A program made the position numbers and the translations under genes. A stretch of 64,000 bases of DNA from Archangium violaceum. Lineage in GTDB: Bacteria > Myxococcota > Myxococcia > Myxococcales > Myxococcaceae. The stretch is taken from the NCBI RefSeq assembly GCF_016887565.1, contig NZ_CP069396.1, forward strand, positions 2,817,001 through 2,881,000, in the 5' to 3' direction. Below, one piece after another: positions 8,147 to 16,913 of this stretch; positions within the stretch are counted from its first letter, which is position 1; each line of letters begins with the position of its first letter. Under the pieces are notes generated by a model. It did not search any database. It was not told the origin of the DNA and was given only the letters and a program-made list of their open reading frames with translations.

Positions 8147-9349
8147 GTGATGACTCAGGACGCCAGCAACACGCCCAAGCGGTTCGATGGGCTCGACACG
8201 CTGAGAGCGGTGGCCATCCTGCTGGTGTTCGCCTACCACTACAGGGTGTTCGTCAGCGGCACGCCGACCTTCGGTTGGGCCAGCACCGTGGGCTGGACAG
8301 GGGTGGACCTGTTCTTCGTGCTGAGCGGCTACCTCATCGGCAACCAGCTCTTCGCCGGCATCGCGAAGGGGAAGACGCTGTCGCTGAAGGCGTTCTACAT
8401 CCGGCGGCTCCTGAGAACGCTGCCCAACTACTACGTGGTGCTGGCGCTGTATTTCGCGCTGCCCACGGTCATGGGCGGCAGGCCACCGCCGCCCTTGTGG
8501 CGCTTCCTGACCTTCACGCAGAACCTGGGGTTGCAGCCGGGGACGGCGTTCTCGCATGCCTGGTCGCTGTGCATCGAGGAGCAGTTCTATCTGTTGCTAC
8601 CGCTGCTCATCCTCGGTGCGCTGCACTTCGGCGGTTCCCTGTCGAAGCGGGCCGCCTGGTTCGCGCTGACAAGCCTGATCCTCGCCGGCATCGCGCTCCG
8701 CGGAGTGCTGTGGTTCCAGTACGGACAGGAGCCGGGCGGTGTCGACCGGGGCTACTACCCGAACATCTACTACTCCTCGTTCTGCCGATTCGACGAGTTC
8801 CTGCCTGGCGTGGCCATCGCCATGCTGAAGAACTTCCATCCGCGCCTCTGGGAGCGGGTGATTGGATGGGGCCGTGCCACGCTGGCCGCCGGTGTGCTCG
8901 CCACCGTGGGCCTCTTCTACCTGCTCGCGAACTACTACTACATCGAGGGCTACGGTTATGGCTTCGCCATGACCACCTTCGGCTACTCGCTGCTGGCCTG
9001 CGCGTTCGCGCTGCTGGTCGTGGCCGCGCTGAGCCCGGGCTCTCTGCTGTACCGCGTGCGCGTGCCGGGCGCCGCCTCCCTCGCGGCGTGGTCGTATGCC
9101 ATCTACCTGTCGCACAAGCCGCTCGCCCATGTCGCGCGAAAGCAATTGGAGCCCTGGGGCCTGGGGGAGGGTTCCACGGTGGCGATCATCGCGGCCGTCT
9201 GCCTGCTCGGAGGCTGGCTGCTGCATCGCTTCGTCGAGACGCCGTTCATGCGGCTGCGCGATCGCCATCATCCGACGAACTTCCACACAGCGGTAGGCGC
9301 GGGGGCCCGCCAGACCAGCGAGACGCTGGCCGGCGAGCCCTCGCGATAG
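8147..9349 (+). CDS. Acyltransferase-3 family membrane protein (OafA/YrhL-like)
   Basis: This is a 400-residue integral membrane acyltransferase with about ten hydrophobic helices. It begins with the family signature FDGLDTLRAVAILLVFAYHY, whose His is catalytic in this family, and contains GVDLFFVLSGYLI and SLCIEEQFYLLLPL. Such proteins O-acetylate or acylate surface polysaccharides, peptidoglycan, lipids or secondary metabolites. GTG at 8147 (or ATG at 8150) is preceded by GAAGGA. It lies 75 bp downstream of the P1 peptidase on the same strand and is convergent with the S8 protease. The acceptor substrate cannot be deduced. Confidence 0.93.
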   Translation: MMTQDASNTPKRFDGLDTLRAVAILLVFAYHYRVFVSGTPTFGWASTVGWTGVDLFFVLSGYLIGNQLFAGIAKGKTLSLKAFYIRRLLRTLPNYYVVLALYFALPTVMGGRPPPPLWRFLTFTQNLGLQPGTAFSHAWSLCIEEQFYLLLPLLILGALHFGGSLSKRAAWFALTSLILAGIALRGVLWFQYGQEPGGVDRGYYPNIYYSSFCRFDEFLPGVAIAMLKNFHPRLWERVIGWGRATLAAGVLATVGLFYLLANYYYIEGYGYGFAMTTFGYSLLACAFALLVVAALSPGSLLYRVRVPGAASLAAWSYAIYLSHKPLAHVARKQLEPWGLGEGSTVAIIAAVCLLGGWLLHRFVETPFMRLRDRHHPTNFHTAVGAGARQTSETLAGEPSR

Positions 9350-9372
9350 ACTCCGTCTCGAGCTCAGGCGTG

Positions 9373-11232
9373 CTACTGCATGCCGAAGCGCTGGCGGTAC
9401 TCCGTGGAGGTGATGAAGCCGTTGACGACCGCGCTGTAGTCACCTCCCGTGTTCAAGATGTTCAGCCAGAAGGAAACTTCCGACGCACTCGGCTGGCGCC
9501 GCAGGAAGTTCGTGTAGCAATGGGTGACGAAGGCCGAGTTGTAACCAGACGAGGCCGGGTTCAGATCCGGGTCCTGCTGGCGGTTCTCCGGTGATTCGAG
9601 GATGTTGCGCGCGATGGCGACGCGGTTCGAGGCCAGACAGGTCGCGTTCCCATTGCAGCTCTGCAAAATGCTCACATTGTTGGCGAGCCCGCCCGCGTCG
9701 GGCTCGCGCTTGAGCACATCCAGGTAGGTCTGCCGGACGAAGAACTCCGAGCGGTCGATGGGATTGGTCGTGAGGGCCTGACGCAGGTCCGGCAGGGGGC
9801 CGATGTGGCGCGGGTCGGAGCCCTGCGGCGTGCCGGTGCCAGAGAGGAGGTTGAGCACCGTGCTCGGGGTGAGCACGCCGCGCCCGGAAGCGCGGGCGGC
9901 GCCCTGGATGCTGGCCACCGCGCCGGTGACGACGGGCGCGGAGCTCGAGGTGCCCGAGAAGGTCGCGGTGTACCAGCGGTTGACGCCCTCGGTGCTGTAG
10001 AGGTCGCCGTAGCCGGTGGTCGTCACGCTGTCACCCCAGCCCTGCAGGTCCACCGTGGAACCGTAGGTGGAGTAGTCGTGGGGGGTGCGCGCCGTACTGC
10101 CCCAGGCGGGCGACTTGCCAGCGCCCACGAGGATGGCGCCCGAGTCGTTGGCCGCCAGGAACGGGTAGTGTCCGTTGTTGCCGGTGGAGTAGATGGCGTC
10201 ATCCAGGTTCTGGCTGCCGTTGCCCGCCGTCTCGACGACGATCTTGTTCGCCGCCACCGCCGCCTTGATGGCGTCGTACCAGGGCTTGTACCACTCGGGC
10301 GGTACGTACTTCCCGGTGCCATTGGGACCACTGATCTGCTGCTCGATGAGGATGACGTCTCCGGCGTTGATGTTGGCCGCGCAGGTCGTCACGGCCGCGC
10401 CCACGTTGTAGCCAGACGCCGTATTGGCATACGCGAACAGCTTCTGCGCGTTGTAGGCGATGCCGGTGGTGCCCTCGCCGTTGGACAGGCTACCGTACAC
10501 CCCCGCCACCGCGGTGCCGTGATTGGTGTTGTTGAAAGGGTCCACGCCGGCGGGGCCCACCGCCGTCACCGTGCCCAGGTCCGCGTGCGCGCCGTTGAAG
10601 CTGTACTCCACGTCGCAGATCTTCACGTTGGTGCCGCGCGCGCCCGCCACGGTGTCGGCATAGCGTCCATCGATGCCCGCGGGCGCCGCGTCCTGGTACT
10701 TCTGATACGAGCCCGTGCTCACCGAGTAGTAGTCCGGCGCCGTCGGCGGCTCCACGGGGACGGGCACGCGGTAGACGGCCTCCACCTCCGGAAGCTGGAG
10801 GAAGGCCGCCGCGATGCGATTGGCATCCAGGCCCACCGGAAGCCGCACGCGGAAGTACAGGTTGAGGTCCGGCTGCGGCTCGGCCGTCCGCTTCTCGCCC
10901 TCGGCCTGGAGCGTCTCCAGCGCCTCCTCGGACGCATCGTGAGAGCGCATCCACCTGCCGCCCTCCACCGCCTTCAGCAGCACCGAGGCCTGGGACGTGC
11001 GCAGCCCGCGCCCCGCCAGGTCCGTGGGCGCGCCATTGCGCAACCGGATGAGCTGGTTGTCATGAAATTTGATCTCCAACAGATCCGCTTCGACAGACTT
11101 CTCGCCACCCAGTGCCCGGACCTGAGCCTCGACGCCCGCCAGCGCCGCCCGCTCCGAGTCCGCCGCCAGCGCTGCGGTGCTCCCCGTCAGCCCGAGAGAG
11201 ATGAGCCACGAGCTCCACGTCTTGAGATGCAT
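9373..11232 (-). CDS. Secreted S8 (subtilisin-type) serine protease with C-terminal DUF4214
   Basis: This is a 619-residue exported protease. The signal peptide ends near ALAA (24). A propeptide-like region (to ~165) precedes the catalytic domain (~185-470) with Asp207 in VKICDVEY, His238 in NTNHGTAVAG, Asn338 in ETAGNGSQN and Ser429 in FSGTSSSAP. Residues ~495-605 form a DUF4214 domain (FFVRQTYLDVLKREPDAGGL ... FVTHCYTNFLRRQPS), a module common on secreted bacterial proteins. RBS AGGAGCAGG precedes the ATG. Secreted proteases of this kind fit degradation of prey protein (inference). It ends convergent with the acyltransferase gene. Confidence 0.95.
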   Translation of the reverse strand: MHLKTWSSWLISLGLTGSTAALAADSERAALAGVEAQVRALGGEKSVEADLLEIKFHDNQLIRLRNGAPTDLAGRGLRTSQASVLLKAVEGGRWMRSHDASEEALETLQAEGEKRTAEPQPDLNLYFRVRLPVGLDANRIAAAFLQLPEVEAVYRVPVPVEPPTAPDYYSVSTGSYQKYQDAAPAGIDGRYADTVAGARGTNVKICDVEYSFNGAHADLGTVTAVGPAGVDPFNNTNHGTAVAGVYGSLSNGEGTTGIAYNAQKLFAYANTASGYNVGAAVTTCAANINAGDVILIEQQISGPNGTGKYVPPEWYKPWYDAIKAAVAANKIVVETAGNGSQNLDDAIYSTGNNGHYPFLAANDSGAILVGAGKSPAWGSTARTPHDYSTYGSTVDLQGWGDSVTTTGYGDLYSTEGVNRWYTATFSGTSSSAPVVTGAVASIQGAARASGRGVLTPSTVLNLLSGTGTPQGSDPRHIGPLPDLRQALTTNPIDRSEFFVRQTYLDVLKREPDAGGLANNVSILQSCNGNATCLASNRVAIARNILESPENRQQDPDLNPASSGYNSAFVTHCYTNFLRRQPSASEVSFWLNILNTGGDYSAVVNGFITSTEYRQRFGMQ

Positions 11233-11511
11233 GCCTGCTCCTGCTATTGCGGTGGGGAATCCACGGCGGGCGGCTCTATACGCTTTTCCCAGGTAAAGTC
11301 AGTGAGAATCACCGCGAGGAATAGGCACTTCTTCGTGATGTCGTCTCCTTCGTAAGCCCTCGCAAGTGAGCGACCGCGGCGGGCCTCGCGAGTCTTGTGT
11401 GTCTCCGACAGGGCGTCGCGAAGGGGTTCACTCCAGGTGAATTTTGGAGGAGCGCGTTCATCCGGAAAGACGTAGAATCATGCTTCCCACTCAACGCAGG
11501 AGGAATGGCAC

Positions 11512-11745
11512 ATGAAGATGTCCTGGATTCGTGGCATGGGGCTGCTCGTCGCAACGCTGGGCCTGGCCGCGTGTGGTGGTCCCATCGAGGAGGAGTCCGT
11601 GACGGAGGTGGCGTCGACCGAGCAGGCCCTCCGGATGTGCAACTTGCAGGGCCAGTGCGGCACCAACGAGGTGTGCGTCGGTGGCCCCGGTGGCACCTGT
11701 TACCCTTGCAGCCGGTACCCGCAGTACTGTGACCTCGCCAGGTAG
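11512..11745 (+). CDS. Small cysteine-rich lipoprotein
   Basis: This is a 77-residue precursor with a lipobox (LGLAAC, Cys21). The TEQAL motif often follows the acidic linker in myxobacterial lipoproteins. A 37-residue C-terminal module carries six cysteines (43, 49, 55, 63, 66, 73), enough for three disulfides. An AGGAGGA ribosome binding site supports the start. It stands alone, with about 280 bp of upstream intergenic DNA containing AT-richer stretches. I do not recognise the family; a compact disulfide-bonded surface protein is all that can be said. Confidence 0.75.
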   Translation: MKMSWIRGMGLLVATLGLAACGGPIEEESVTEVASTEQALRMCNLQGQCGTNEVCVGGPGGTCYPCSRYPQYCDLAR

Positions 11746-11786
11746 CGGGTCCAGTCCGAGCGGGGCCCTCCCTGGTGGGGGCCTCG

Positions 11787-12656
11787 CTACGCGGTCGCGC
11801 GCGTGGGCAACTCCTGGTGGGTCCTTTCTCCCTTCCAACGCGCCAGCCCGACCACGACCAGCGCGAGAATCAAGACACTGATGGCGGAGCCTTCGAGGCC
11901 AAAGTCGCCCCCGGTCAACCATGTGGGCTTGCCATGGAGTACCGGGGTCCACCATCCCTTGGAGGCGTTACCACTCACACCGAATCCCAGGCTACCCTGC
12001 GCCCAGTTCCATCCCATATGCACCCCGATCGGGAGTGCCAGGCGACCTGTGCGCAGGTAGCAATAGCCCAACATCCAACCCGCCAGGAAGATGTTGAGCA
12101 TCGCCAGGACCCTGACGCTTCCATCCATGGCTGGGTCGAAAGGGTGCGCGAGGGCGAAGATCGTGGCGAACACGAGCTGGGACCAGAGCGGGCCCATCCC
12201 CCTGATGGCCCGCTGGAACGCATAGCCGTGAAAGAGCGTCTCCTCGAAGAGCGCGACGGCGAGCATCGTCCCCGCACCCTTCAGGAGATTCGAGGCGGCG
12301 CCATCTGGCGTCCGCACCAGATGAAAACCGTCGAGCAGCCAGACGCCCAAGGCCGTCAGACCCACGAGACCTGCTCCGCCGACCAACCCGAGTCCAAAGT
12401 CACGACCTGAAGCCTTGCTGATGGCGAAGCCCTGGGCGGCAAGGGACGTGCGCTCCAGGCGCGAACATACCCAGGTCGGGACAAACGCTCCCAGGAATGC
12501 GAGAACCACCTCCGGCACGAATGGCCTCACGGTGTCAGGCAACATCCTGCGGATGAAGATCAGGCCGACCACGAAGAGGGCCGTCATGAAGAAATAGCCA
12601 AGAATCTTCCAGCCGTTGCGCAAGCTGTTTTCGGCATTGAAAAATAGAGATTTCAT
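11787..12656 (-). CDS. CPBP family intramembrane metalloprotease (CAAX protease/bacteriocin-processing)
   Basis: This is a 289-residue protein with about eight hydrophobic helices. The three CPBP/Abi motifs are present: EETLFHGYAFQR (paired Glu and Arg), FALAHPFDP and HMGWNWAQGS, which carry the metal-binding and catalytic residues. Bacterial members process peptides, act in bacteriocin self-immunity or in signalling. Start at 12656 (MKSLFF); an ATG three codons upstream (12665) is also possible and neither has a strong RBS. It follows the MarR gene by 26 bp on the same strand and is probably co-transcribed with it. A GC-rich hairpin spans about 11757-11792 at its 3' end. Confidence 0.88.
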   Translation of the reverse strand: MKSLFFNAENSLRNGWKILGYFFMTALFVVGLIFIRRMLPDTVRPFVPEVVLAFLGAFVPTWVCSRLERTSLAAQGFAISKASGRDFGLGLVGGAGLVGLTALGVWLLDGFHLVRTPDGAASNLLKGAGTMLAVALFEETLFHGYAFQRAIRGMGPLWSQLVFATIFALAHPFDPAMDGSVRVLAMLNIFLAGWMLGYCYLRTGRLALPIGVHMGWNWAQGSLGFGVSGNASKGWWTPVLHGKPTWLTGGDFGLEGSAISVLILALVVVGLARWKGERTHQELPTRATA

Positions 12657-12682
12657 GATTGTCATTCTTACGGACGGGGGCG

Positions 12683-13231
12683 TCAGGGCTTGCGTGGCTT
12701 GCGACGGATTCCCCGGGTCCTGGCGGGTGCCTCGGTGCTGGACCGAGGCTGTTGGGAGGAGGGGTGATCCGCCATCCGGGCGCGCGCCTCGGCGATACGT
12801 TCGCCGAACGGCTTCACCTCGAGCGCGGCGATGGCCGTCTCCAGCGTCAGCGAAAGGGGAGTGGGCAGCTCGGCATCCAGATCGGCTGCGGCGCCCGCCG
12901 TGGCTCGCCAGCACGCTTGCAGCCGAGGGAGCAGCTCACGTCCGGCATCCGTGAGTCGAACCAGGCGTTCGCGCCTGTCGCCCGGCTCCGACTGCGCGGA
13001 GACCAGGCCTTCCTTGACCATGAGCGCGACCGTCTGCGTCACGGCGGGCTGGGTGATTCCCGCGGCTGCGGCGATCTGACCGATCGTCGATGGCTCGCGC
13101 TCCATCAATGCGCGCATGACCGGCGTGTAGCGCGGTCGGTAGGAGAGCCCCTCCTGCGCATAGGCTTCGCTGACTGCACCATCGAGGAGTTCGATCAAAT
13201 GCCGCAATTGCGTTCCGAGGCCCGCCTTCAT
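12683..13231 (-). CDS. MarR family transcriptional regulator
   Basis: This is a 182-residue winged-helix repressor. The DNA-binding region comprises IGQIAAAAGITQPAVTQTVALMVKEGLV (residues ~50-77) and the wing EPGDRRERLVRLTDAGRELL. The start at 13231 places a 7+7 inverted repeat (13241-13256) immediately upstream of the coding region, as expected for autorepression; a longer ATG at 13318 would bury that operator inside the gene. It is co-directional with the CPBP protease 26 bp downstream. The C-terminal ~40 residues are basic and low-complexity (QQPRSSTEAPARTRGIRRKPRKP-like), longer than typical MarR proteins. The ligand is unknown. Confidence 0.9.
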   Translation of the reverse strand: MKAGLGTQLRHLIELLDGAVSEAYAQEGLSYRPRYTPVMRALMEREPSTIGQIAAAAGITQPAVTQTVALMVKEGLVSAQSEPGDRRERLVRLTDAGRELLPRLQACWRATAGAAADLDAELPTPLSLTLETAIAALEVKPFGERIAEARARMADHPSSQQPRSSTEAPARTRGIRRKPRKP

Positions 13232-13240
13232 GCGGGCATC

Positions 13241-13256
13241 ATATAAGTGCTTATAT
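13241..13256. promoter_or_regulatory. MarR-type operator overlapping the marR promoter
   Basis: ATATAAG-TG-CTTATAT is a perfect 7-bp inverted repeat with a 2-bp spacer, strikingly AT-rich against its surroundings. It ends ten bases from the MarR start codon and could double as the -10 region. Confidence 0.65.
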
Positions 13257-13347
13257 AACGAGTAAAGGACTTCCCTCCCCTCTGAAGGGCCACCTGGGGC
13301 GTCACCCCTCTGCTTCACCCTCTACGGTGGGGTACGCCGACAAGCTT

Positions 13348-14040
13348 CTAGTGGCCGCCCCCTGCTGCGTCGATGATGCGTTTGACCTCATCATCGAGCA
13401 GCGCACCCCCGTCGAGTCCCATGTCCTTGAAGACAGAGGAGAGCTCGAGGCTGACGATGCCATGCAGGCGCGTCCAGAAGAGGACGCCCAGGCGCAGGAT
13501 GTGCGGCGGGAAGCTCACGTTGCCGGCGCGACGCCGGGACCAGGCCGTGAGCTGGCGGTCGAGCGCGTCGGGAGGCCTGGTGACCGGCCGGTCGCCAGCG
13601 ATGTCGGCGAGGAGTCGCAGGAGGAGGAGCATGCCTTCGTGGATCTCCGCGATGGCCTCGGCCGGGTCCTTGAACTCTTCTGCACGCCCGCCAAACAGCA
13701 GCGCGTACCGGCGTGGATGCTTCAGCGCCCAGCCACGGTAGGCGGAGGCGTACGCGGCCAGGTGCGCGGAGGGTGCGCGCCCTGTCGACGCCTCGGCCGC
13801 TTCCCGGACCGCCGTCACCAGTTGGGCGTAGATGTCGGTATGAAGCGCGCCGAGCAGCTCGTCCCGTGAGGCGAAGTACCGGTAGAGGGCGGGGCCGGAC
13901 ATTCCCAGCTCCTTCGCGATCGCGTTGAGAGAGAGCGTCGCGAGGCCTCCTTCGTCGACCTGTCGCAGGGCGATGCCGCGGATCTCACGGACCGTCTCCG
14001 CATGGATGCGCTCGCGCCGGGAGAGAGGGGGGTGGGACAT
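13348..14040 (-). CDS. TetR/AcrR family transcriptional regulator
   Basis: This is a 230-residue regulator. Its N-terminal helix-turn-helix includes LATLSLNAIAKELGMSGPALYRYFASRDELL (residues ~27-57), and the C-terminal half resembles the WHG/TetR_C ligand-binding domain (RGWALKHPRRYALLFGG). The start at 14040 (MSHPPLS) has AGG close upstream; ATG 14076 would add twelve residues. It is divergent from the MFS / carotenoid oxygenase / SRPBCC operon with an inverted repeat in the shared promoter, so it most likely represses that operon until an effluxed ligand binds. Confidence 0.92.
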   Translation of the reverse strand: MSHPPLSRRERIHAETVREIRGIALRQVDEGGLATLSLNAIAKELGMSGPALYRYFASRDELLGALHTDIYAQLVTAVREAAEASTGRAPSAHLAAYASAYRGWALKHPRRYALLFGGRAEEFKDPAEAIAEIHEGMLLLLRLLADIAGDRPVTRPPDALDRQLTAWSRRRAGNVSFPPHILRLGVLFWTRLHGIVSLELSSVFKDMGLDGGALLDDEVKRIIDAAGGGH

Positions 14041-14078
14041 GGACCTGAGAATAATAGGGTCACGCGCTTGCGTCATGC

Positions 14079-14104
14079 GGTTAGTTTAGTTACAACATCT
14101 AACC
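14079..14104. promoter_or_regulatory. Candidate TetR operator in divergent promoter
   Basis: GGTTAG (14079-14084) and CTAACC (14099-14104) form a 6-bp inverted repeat with 14 bp between. It lies directly before the MFS start codon (14108) and the TetR start, in an AT-rich patch containing TTAGTTTAGTTAC. Confidence 0.5.
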
Positions 14105-14107
14105 AAT

Positions 14108-15553
14108 ATGACAGCCACTAACGAAAGAGCGCGTGCGACCGGTGCCTCCGTCGGCGACTTCCGGCCGCTCGTCCCACTGGCCCTGGCCCAGTTCGTCGTG
14201 GTGCTGAGCACCTCCATCGTCAACATCGCGCTGCCGTCGATTCGCGTCGGCCTGGGGCTCGCGCCAGCCGGATTGACCTGGGTGGTCAACGCCTACGTCC
14301 TGGCCTTTGGCGGCTTCCTCCTCGCCGGCGGGAGGGCGGCCGACATCCTCGGGCGCCACCATGTCTTCACGGTGTCCCTGGCCGCCTTCGGTATCGCCTC
14401 GCTCGCCGCCGCCGTCGCGCCTGGGGCCGGCTCCCTCATCGCCGCCCGAGGCCTGCAGGGCGTCGCCGCCGCCGTCTTGTCTCCCACGGCGCTGTCCATC
14501 GCGCTCACCCTCTATCCGGGTGGCGAGGCCCGGAGAGTGGCTCTCGGTGTCTGGGGAGGGGTGTCCGGTGCGGGCGGTGCCGCGGGGGTCATCGCGGGAG
14601 GGCTGCTCACCGCGACATTCGGGTGGCGCTCGGTGTTCGTCGTCGCCGTCCCGTTCGTGGTCGTGGCCCTGGCCATGTCCCGTTCCCGGGTCGTCTCATC
14701 CCCCAGGCCTTCCGAGCGGCCGGCCTTCGACGCTCCCGGTGCCCTCCTGGTCACCGCAGCGCTCGGTCTCCTCACCTATGGTCTCGCTGGTGCCACGCGC
14801 GACGGTTGGCTCTCGGCCCGCACGCTGGGGCTCCTCGCGACCGGGGCGCTCCTGCTCGTCGCCTTCGTCCAGGTCGAGCGGCGCAGTGCGGCGCCTCTGG
14901 TGCATCTGGGCATCTTCGCCAACCCGAGCGTGCGCTTCGCCAACGCCGCCATGACACTCGTGGGGGGCGCCTGGGTCGGGCTGTTCTTCTTCCTTCCCCT
15001 CTACCAGCAGCAAGTCCTCGGCTATGGCCCGCTCCGAACCGGGCTGACACAACTGCCGCTCGCCGTGACGCTCACGGCCGCCTCGGCCCATGTCCGCCGC
15101 ATCACCGGGTGGATGGGGGCCCGGAAGACGCTCGTCGCCAGCCTCGTGCTCCTCACCGTCGGGCTTGCCTGGTTCGGCCGGGTCCCGGTCGAAGGAACCT
15201 TCGTCGCACACCTCCTCGGCCCCTCGCTCCTGGTTGGCACCGGCCTCGGCATCGCCTTCGTCGAACTGACCCGCCTCGCCACTCACGGCGTCACACTGGC
15301 TGAGTCCGGGTTGGCCAGCGGGCTCGTGAGCACCACACGCCAGTGCGGCGGCGCTGTCGGCCTGGCCTTGCTCATGTCACTTGCCGCCAGCCGCATCGGG
15401 AGCACCGCGGAGCCCGGAGTGGCCGCCCTCACCGAGGGCTACCGCGCCGCGTTCCTCGCCGCCTCGCTGCTCACGGGTCTCGCCGCGCTCCTGGCGCTGC
15501 GCGCACCCACCCCGCCGGCGGCGCTTGCTTCACCTGTAACCCACAACCCCTGA
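14108..15553 (+). CDS. MFS transporter, DHA2 (EmrB/QacA) type
   Basis: This is a 481-residue proton-coupled drug or metabolite exporter with about 14 predicted helices. It carries the DHA2 motifs WVVNAYVLAFGGFLLAGGR-x-ADILGRHHVF (motif A) and QGVAAAVLSPTALSIAL (motif C region). It begins four bases after the candidate TetR operator. Nineteen bases separate it from the carotenoid oxygenase gene and that gene overlaps the SRPBCC gene, so the three form an operon. Its cargo may be the substrate or product of the enzymes downstream (inference). Confidence 0.94.
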   Translation: MTATNERARATGASVGDFRPLVPLALAQFVVVLSTSIVNIALPSIRVGLGLAPAGLTWVVNAYVLAFGGFLLAGGRAADILGRHHVFTVSLAAFGIASLAAAVAPGAGSLIAARGLQGVAAAVLSPTALSIALTLYPGGEARRVALGVWGGVSGAGGAAGVIAGGLLTATFGWRSVFVVAVPFVVVALAMSRSRVVSSPRPSERPAFDAPGALLVTAALGLLTYGLAGATRDGWLSARTLGLLATGALLLVAFVQVERRSAAPLVHLGIFANPSVRFANAAMTLVGGAWVGLFFFLPLYQQQVLGYGPLRTGLTQLPLAVTLTAASAHVRRITGWMGARKTLVASLVLLTVGLAWFGRVPVEGTFVAHLLGPSLLVGTGLGIAFVELTRLATHGVTLAESGLASGLVSTTRQCGGAVGLALLMSLAASRIGSTAEPGVAALTEGYRAAFLAASLLTGLAALLALRAPTPPAALASPVTHNP

Positions 15554-15572
15554 CCCACGAGGACACACGCAC

Positions 15573-16913
15573 ATGACCACCCCCGCTCCATTCCTGACCG
15601 GTCCGTTCACGCCAGTCCCCGACGAAATCACCGCCACCCACCTGCGAGTGCGAGGCACCCTGCCGGCCGAGCTCCATGGGCAACTGGTGCGCAACGGCCA
15701 CAACCCCATGCCGGGCGTCGTGCCGATTCATTGGTTCAAGGGCAGTGGCATGCTCCATGGGATTCGGCTCCATGAAGGGCGAGCCGAATCCTACCGCAAC
15801 CGGTGGGTCCGAACGCCCGCCCTCCAGGGCGCGCCCTACATGACCGAACACGGCCCTGACTATACCGCCCACTCCGCTGGCACCCATGCGATCAGCCACG
15901 CGGGCCGGATTCTCGCCCTCAACGAGGCGGGCCTTCCCTTCCAGGTTACGCCCGAGCTCGACACCGTGGGAGTGTTCGACTTCGCGGGAAGGCTCACCAC
16001 TGCGATGACGGCCCACCCGAAGATCGACCCGCGCACCGGAGAGCTGCATTTCTTCGGCTATGGACCCTTCCCTCCGTACCTCACCTACTACGTCGCCTCG
16101 CCCCAGGGAGACATCATCCGGGCCGAGGTGGTGCCCGGCGCCGGCCCATCGCTGATGCATGACTTCGCCATCACCCGGCGCCACATCGTCTGGTTCGACA
16201 TGCCCGTGGTGTTCGACATGAACGACACGTCGGGCATGCCCTACGCATGGAACGACGACTACCCGGCACGAATCGGAATCATGTCCCGCGAGAGCGGAAC
16301 CGTCCGTTGGTTCGAGGTCGACCCCCTCTACGTCCTTCACGTCACCAACGCCTACGACGACGCGGAGGGCAGGGTCGTCCTCGACGCCCCCGCGTTCGAC
16401 CGCGCCGGCTGGGTGCGGTCAACGGCCTGGTGGGCGGGTCGTGCCGACCGGGGTCCAAGCCTCCTGAGTGGGGCGAGCCACCGGCGATGGATCCTCGACC
16501 CCCAGAAGGGAGTCATCGGCTCGCGGACCGTGGATGACCTCATCGTCGAGTTCCCCACGGTCAGTCCCGCCGTGGTCGGGCAGCCCTTCCGGTACGGGTA
16601 CGCCCTCGCGCTTCCCGATGGCGAGCGGGGCCCCTGGGCCCTGGCGAAGCACGACCTGACCACGGGCACCCGTCAGCTCCGCTCCTTCGGCCCCGGACAA
16701 CTGCCGAGCGAAGGGGTATTCGTGCCCGCGGCTGGAGCTACCAGCGAGGACGCCGGCTACATCCTCACCGTGGTGAGCAACGCCGACCAGTCGCCGGCGG
16801 AGCTGCTCGTGCTCGACGCCACCCACATCGCTGGCGAGCCCGTGGCGGTGGTGGAGCTCCCCCGCCACGTCCCCGGTGGTGTGCACGGCTCGTGGATTCC
16901 GGCGGAGGCATGA
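15573..16913 (+). CDS. Carotenoid oxygenase family protein (carotenoid/stilbene cleavage)
   Basis: This is a 446-residue non-heme iron dioxygenase of the RPE65/CCD/lignostilbene dioxygenase family, which splits a C=C bond into two aldehydes. The four iron-binding histidines expected of the seven-bladed propeller are present: H148 (TAHPKID), H196 (LMHDFAIT), H256 (VLHVTNAYDD) and H438 (VHGSWIP). The N-terminal signature GQLVRNGHNPMPG ... HWFKGSGMLHGIRL is clear. RBS GAGGA precedes the start. It sits between an exporter and an SRPBCC protein in one operon. Substrate could be an apocarotenoid or a phenylpropanoid stilbene. Confidence 0.95.
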   Translation: MTTPAPFLTGPFTPVPDEITATHLRVRGTLPAELHGQLVRNGHNPMPGVVPIHWFKGSGMLHGIRLHEGRAESYRNRWVRTPALQGAPYMTEHGPDYTAHSAGTHAISHAGRILALNEAGLPFQVTPELDTVGVFDFAGRLTTAMTAHPKIDPRTGELHFFGYGPFPPYLTYYVASPQGDIIRAEVVPGAGPSLMHDFAITRRHIVWFDMPVVFDMNDTSGMPYAWNDDYPARIGIMSRESGTVRWFEVDPLYVLHVTNAYDDAEGRVVLDAPAFDRAGWVRSTAWWAGRADRGPSLLSGASHRRWILDPQKGVIGSRTVDDLIVEFPTVSPAVVGQPFRYGYALALPDGERGPWALAKHDLTTGTRQLRSFGPGQLPSEGVFVPAAGATSEDAGYILTVVSNADQSPAELLVLDATHIAGEPVAVVELPRHVPGGVHGSWIPAEA

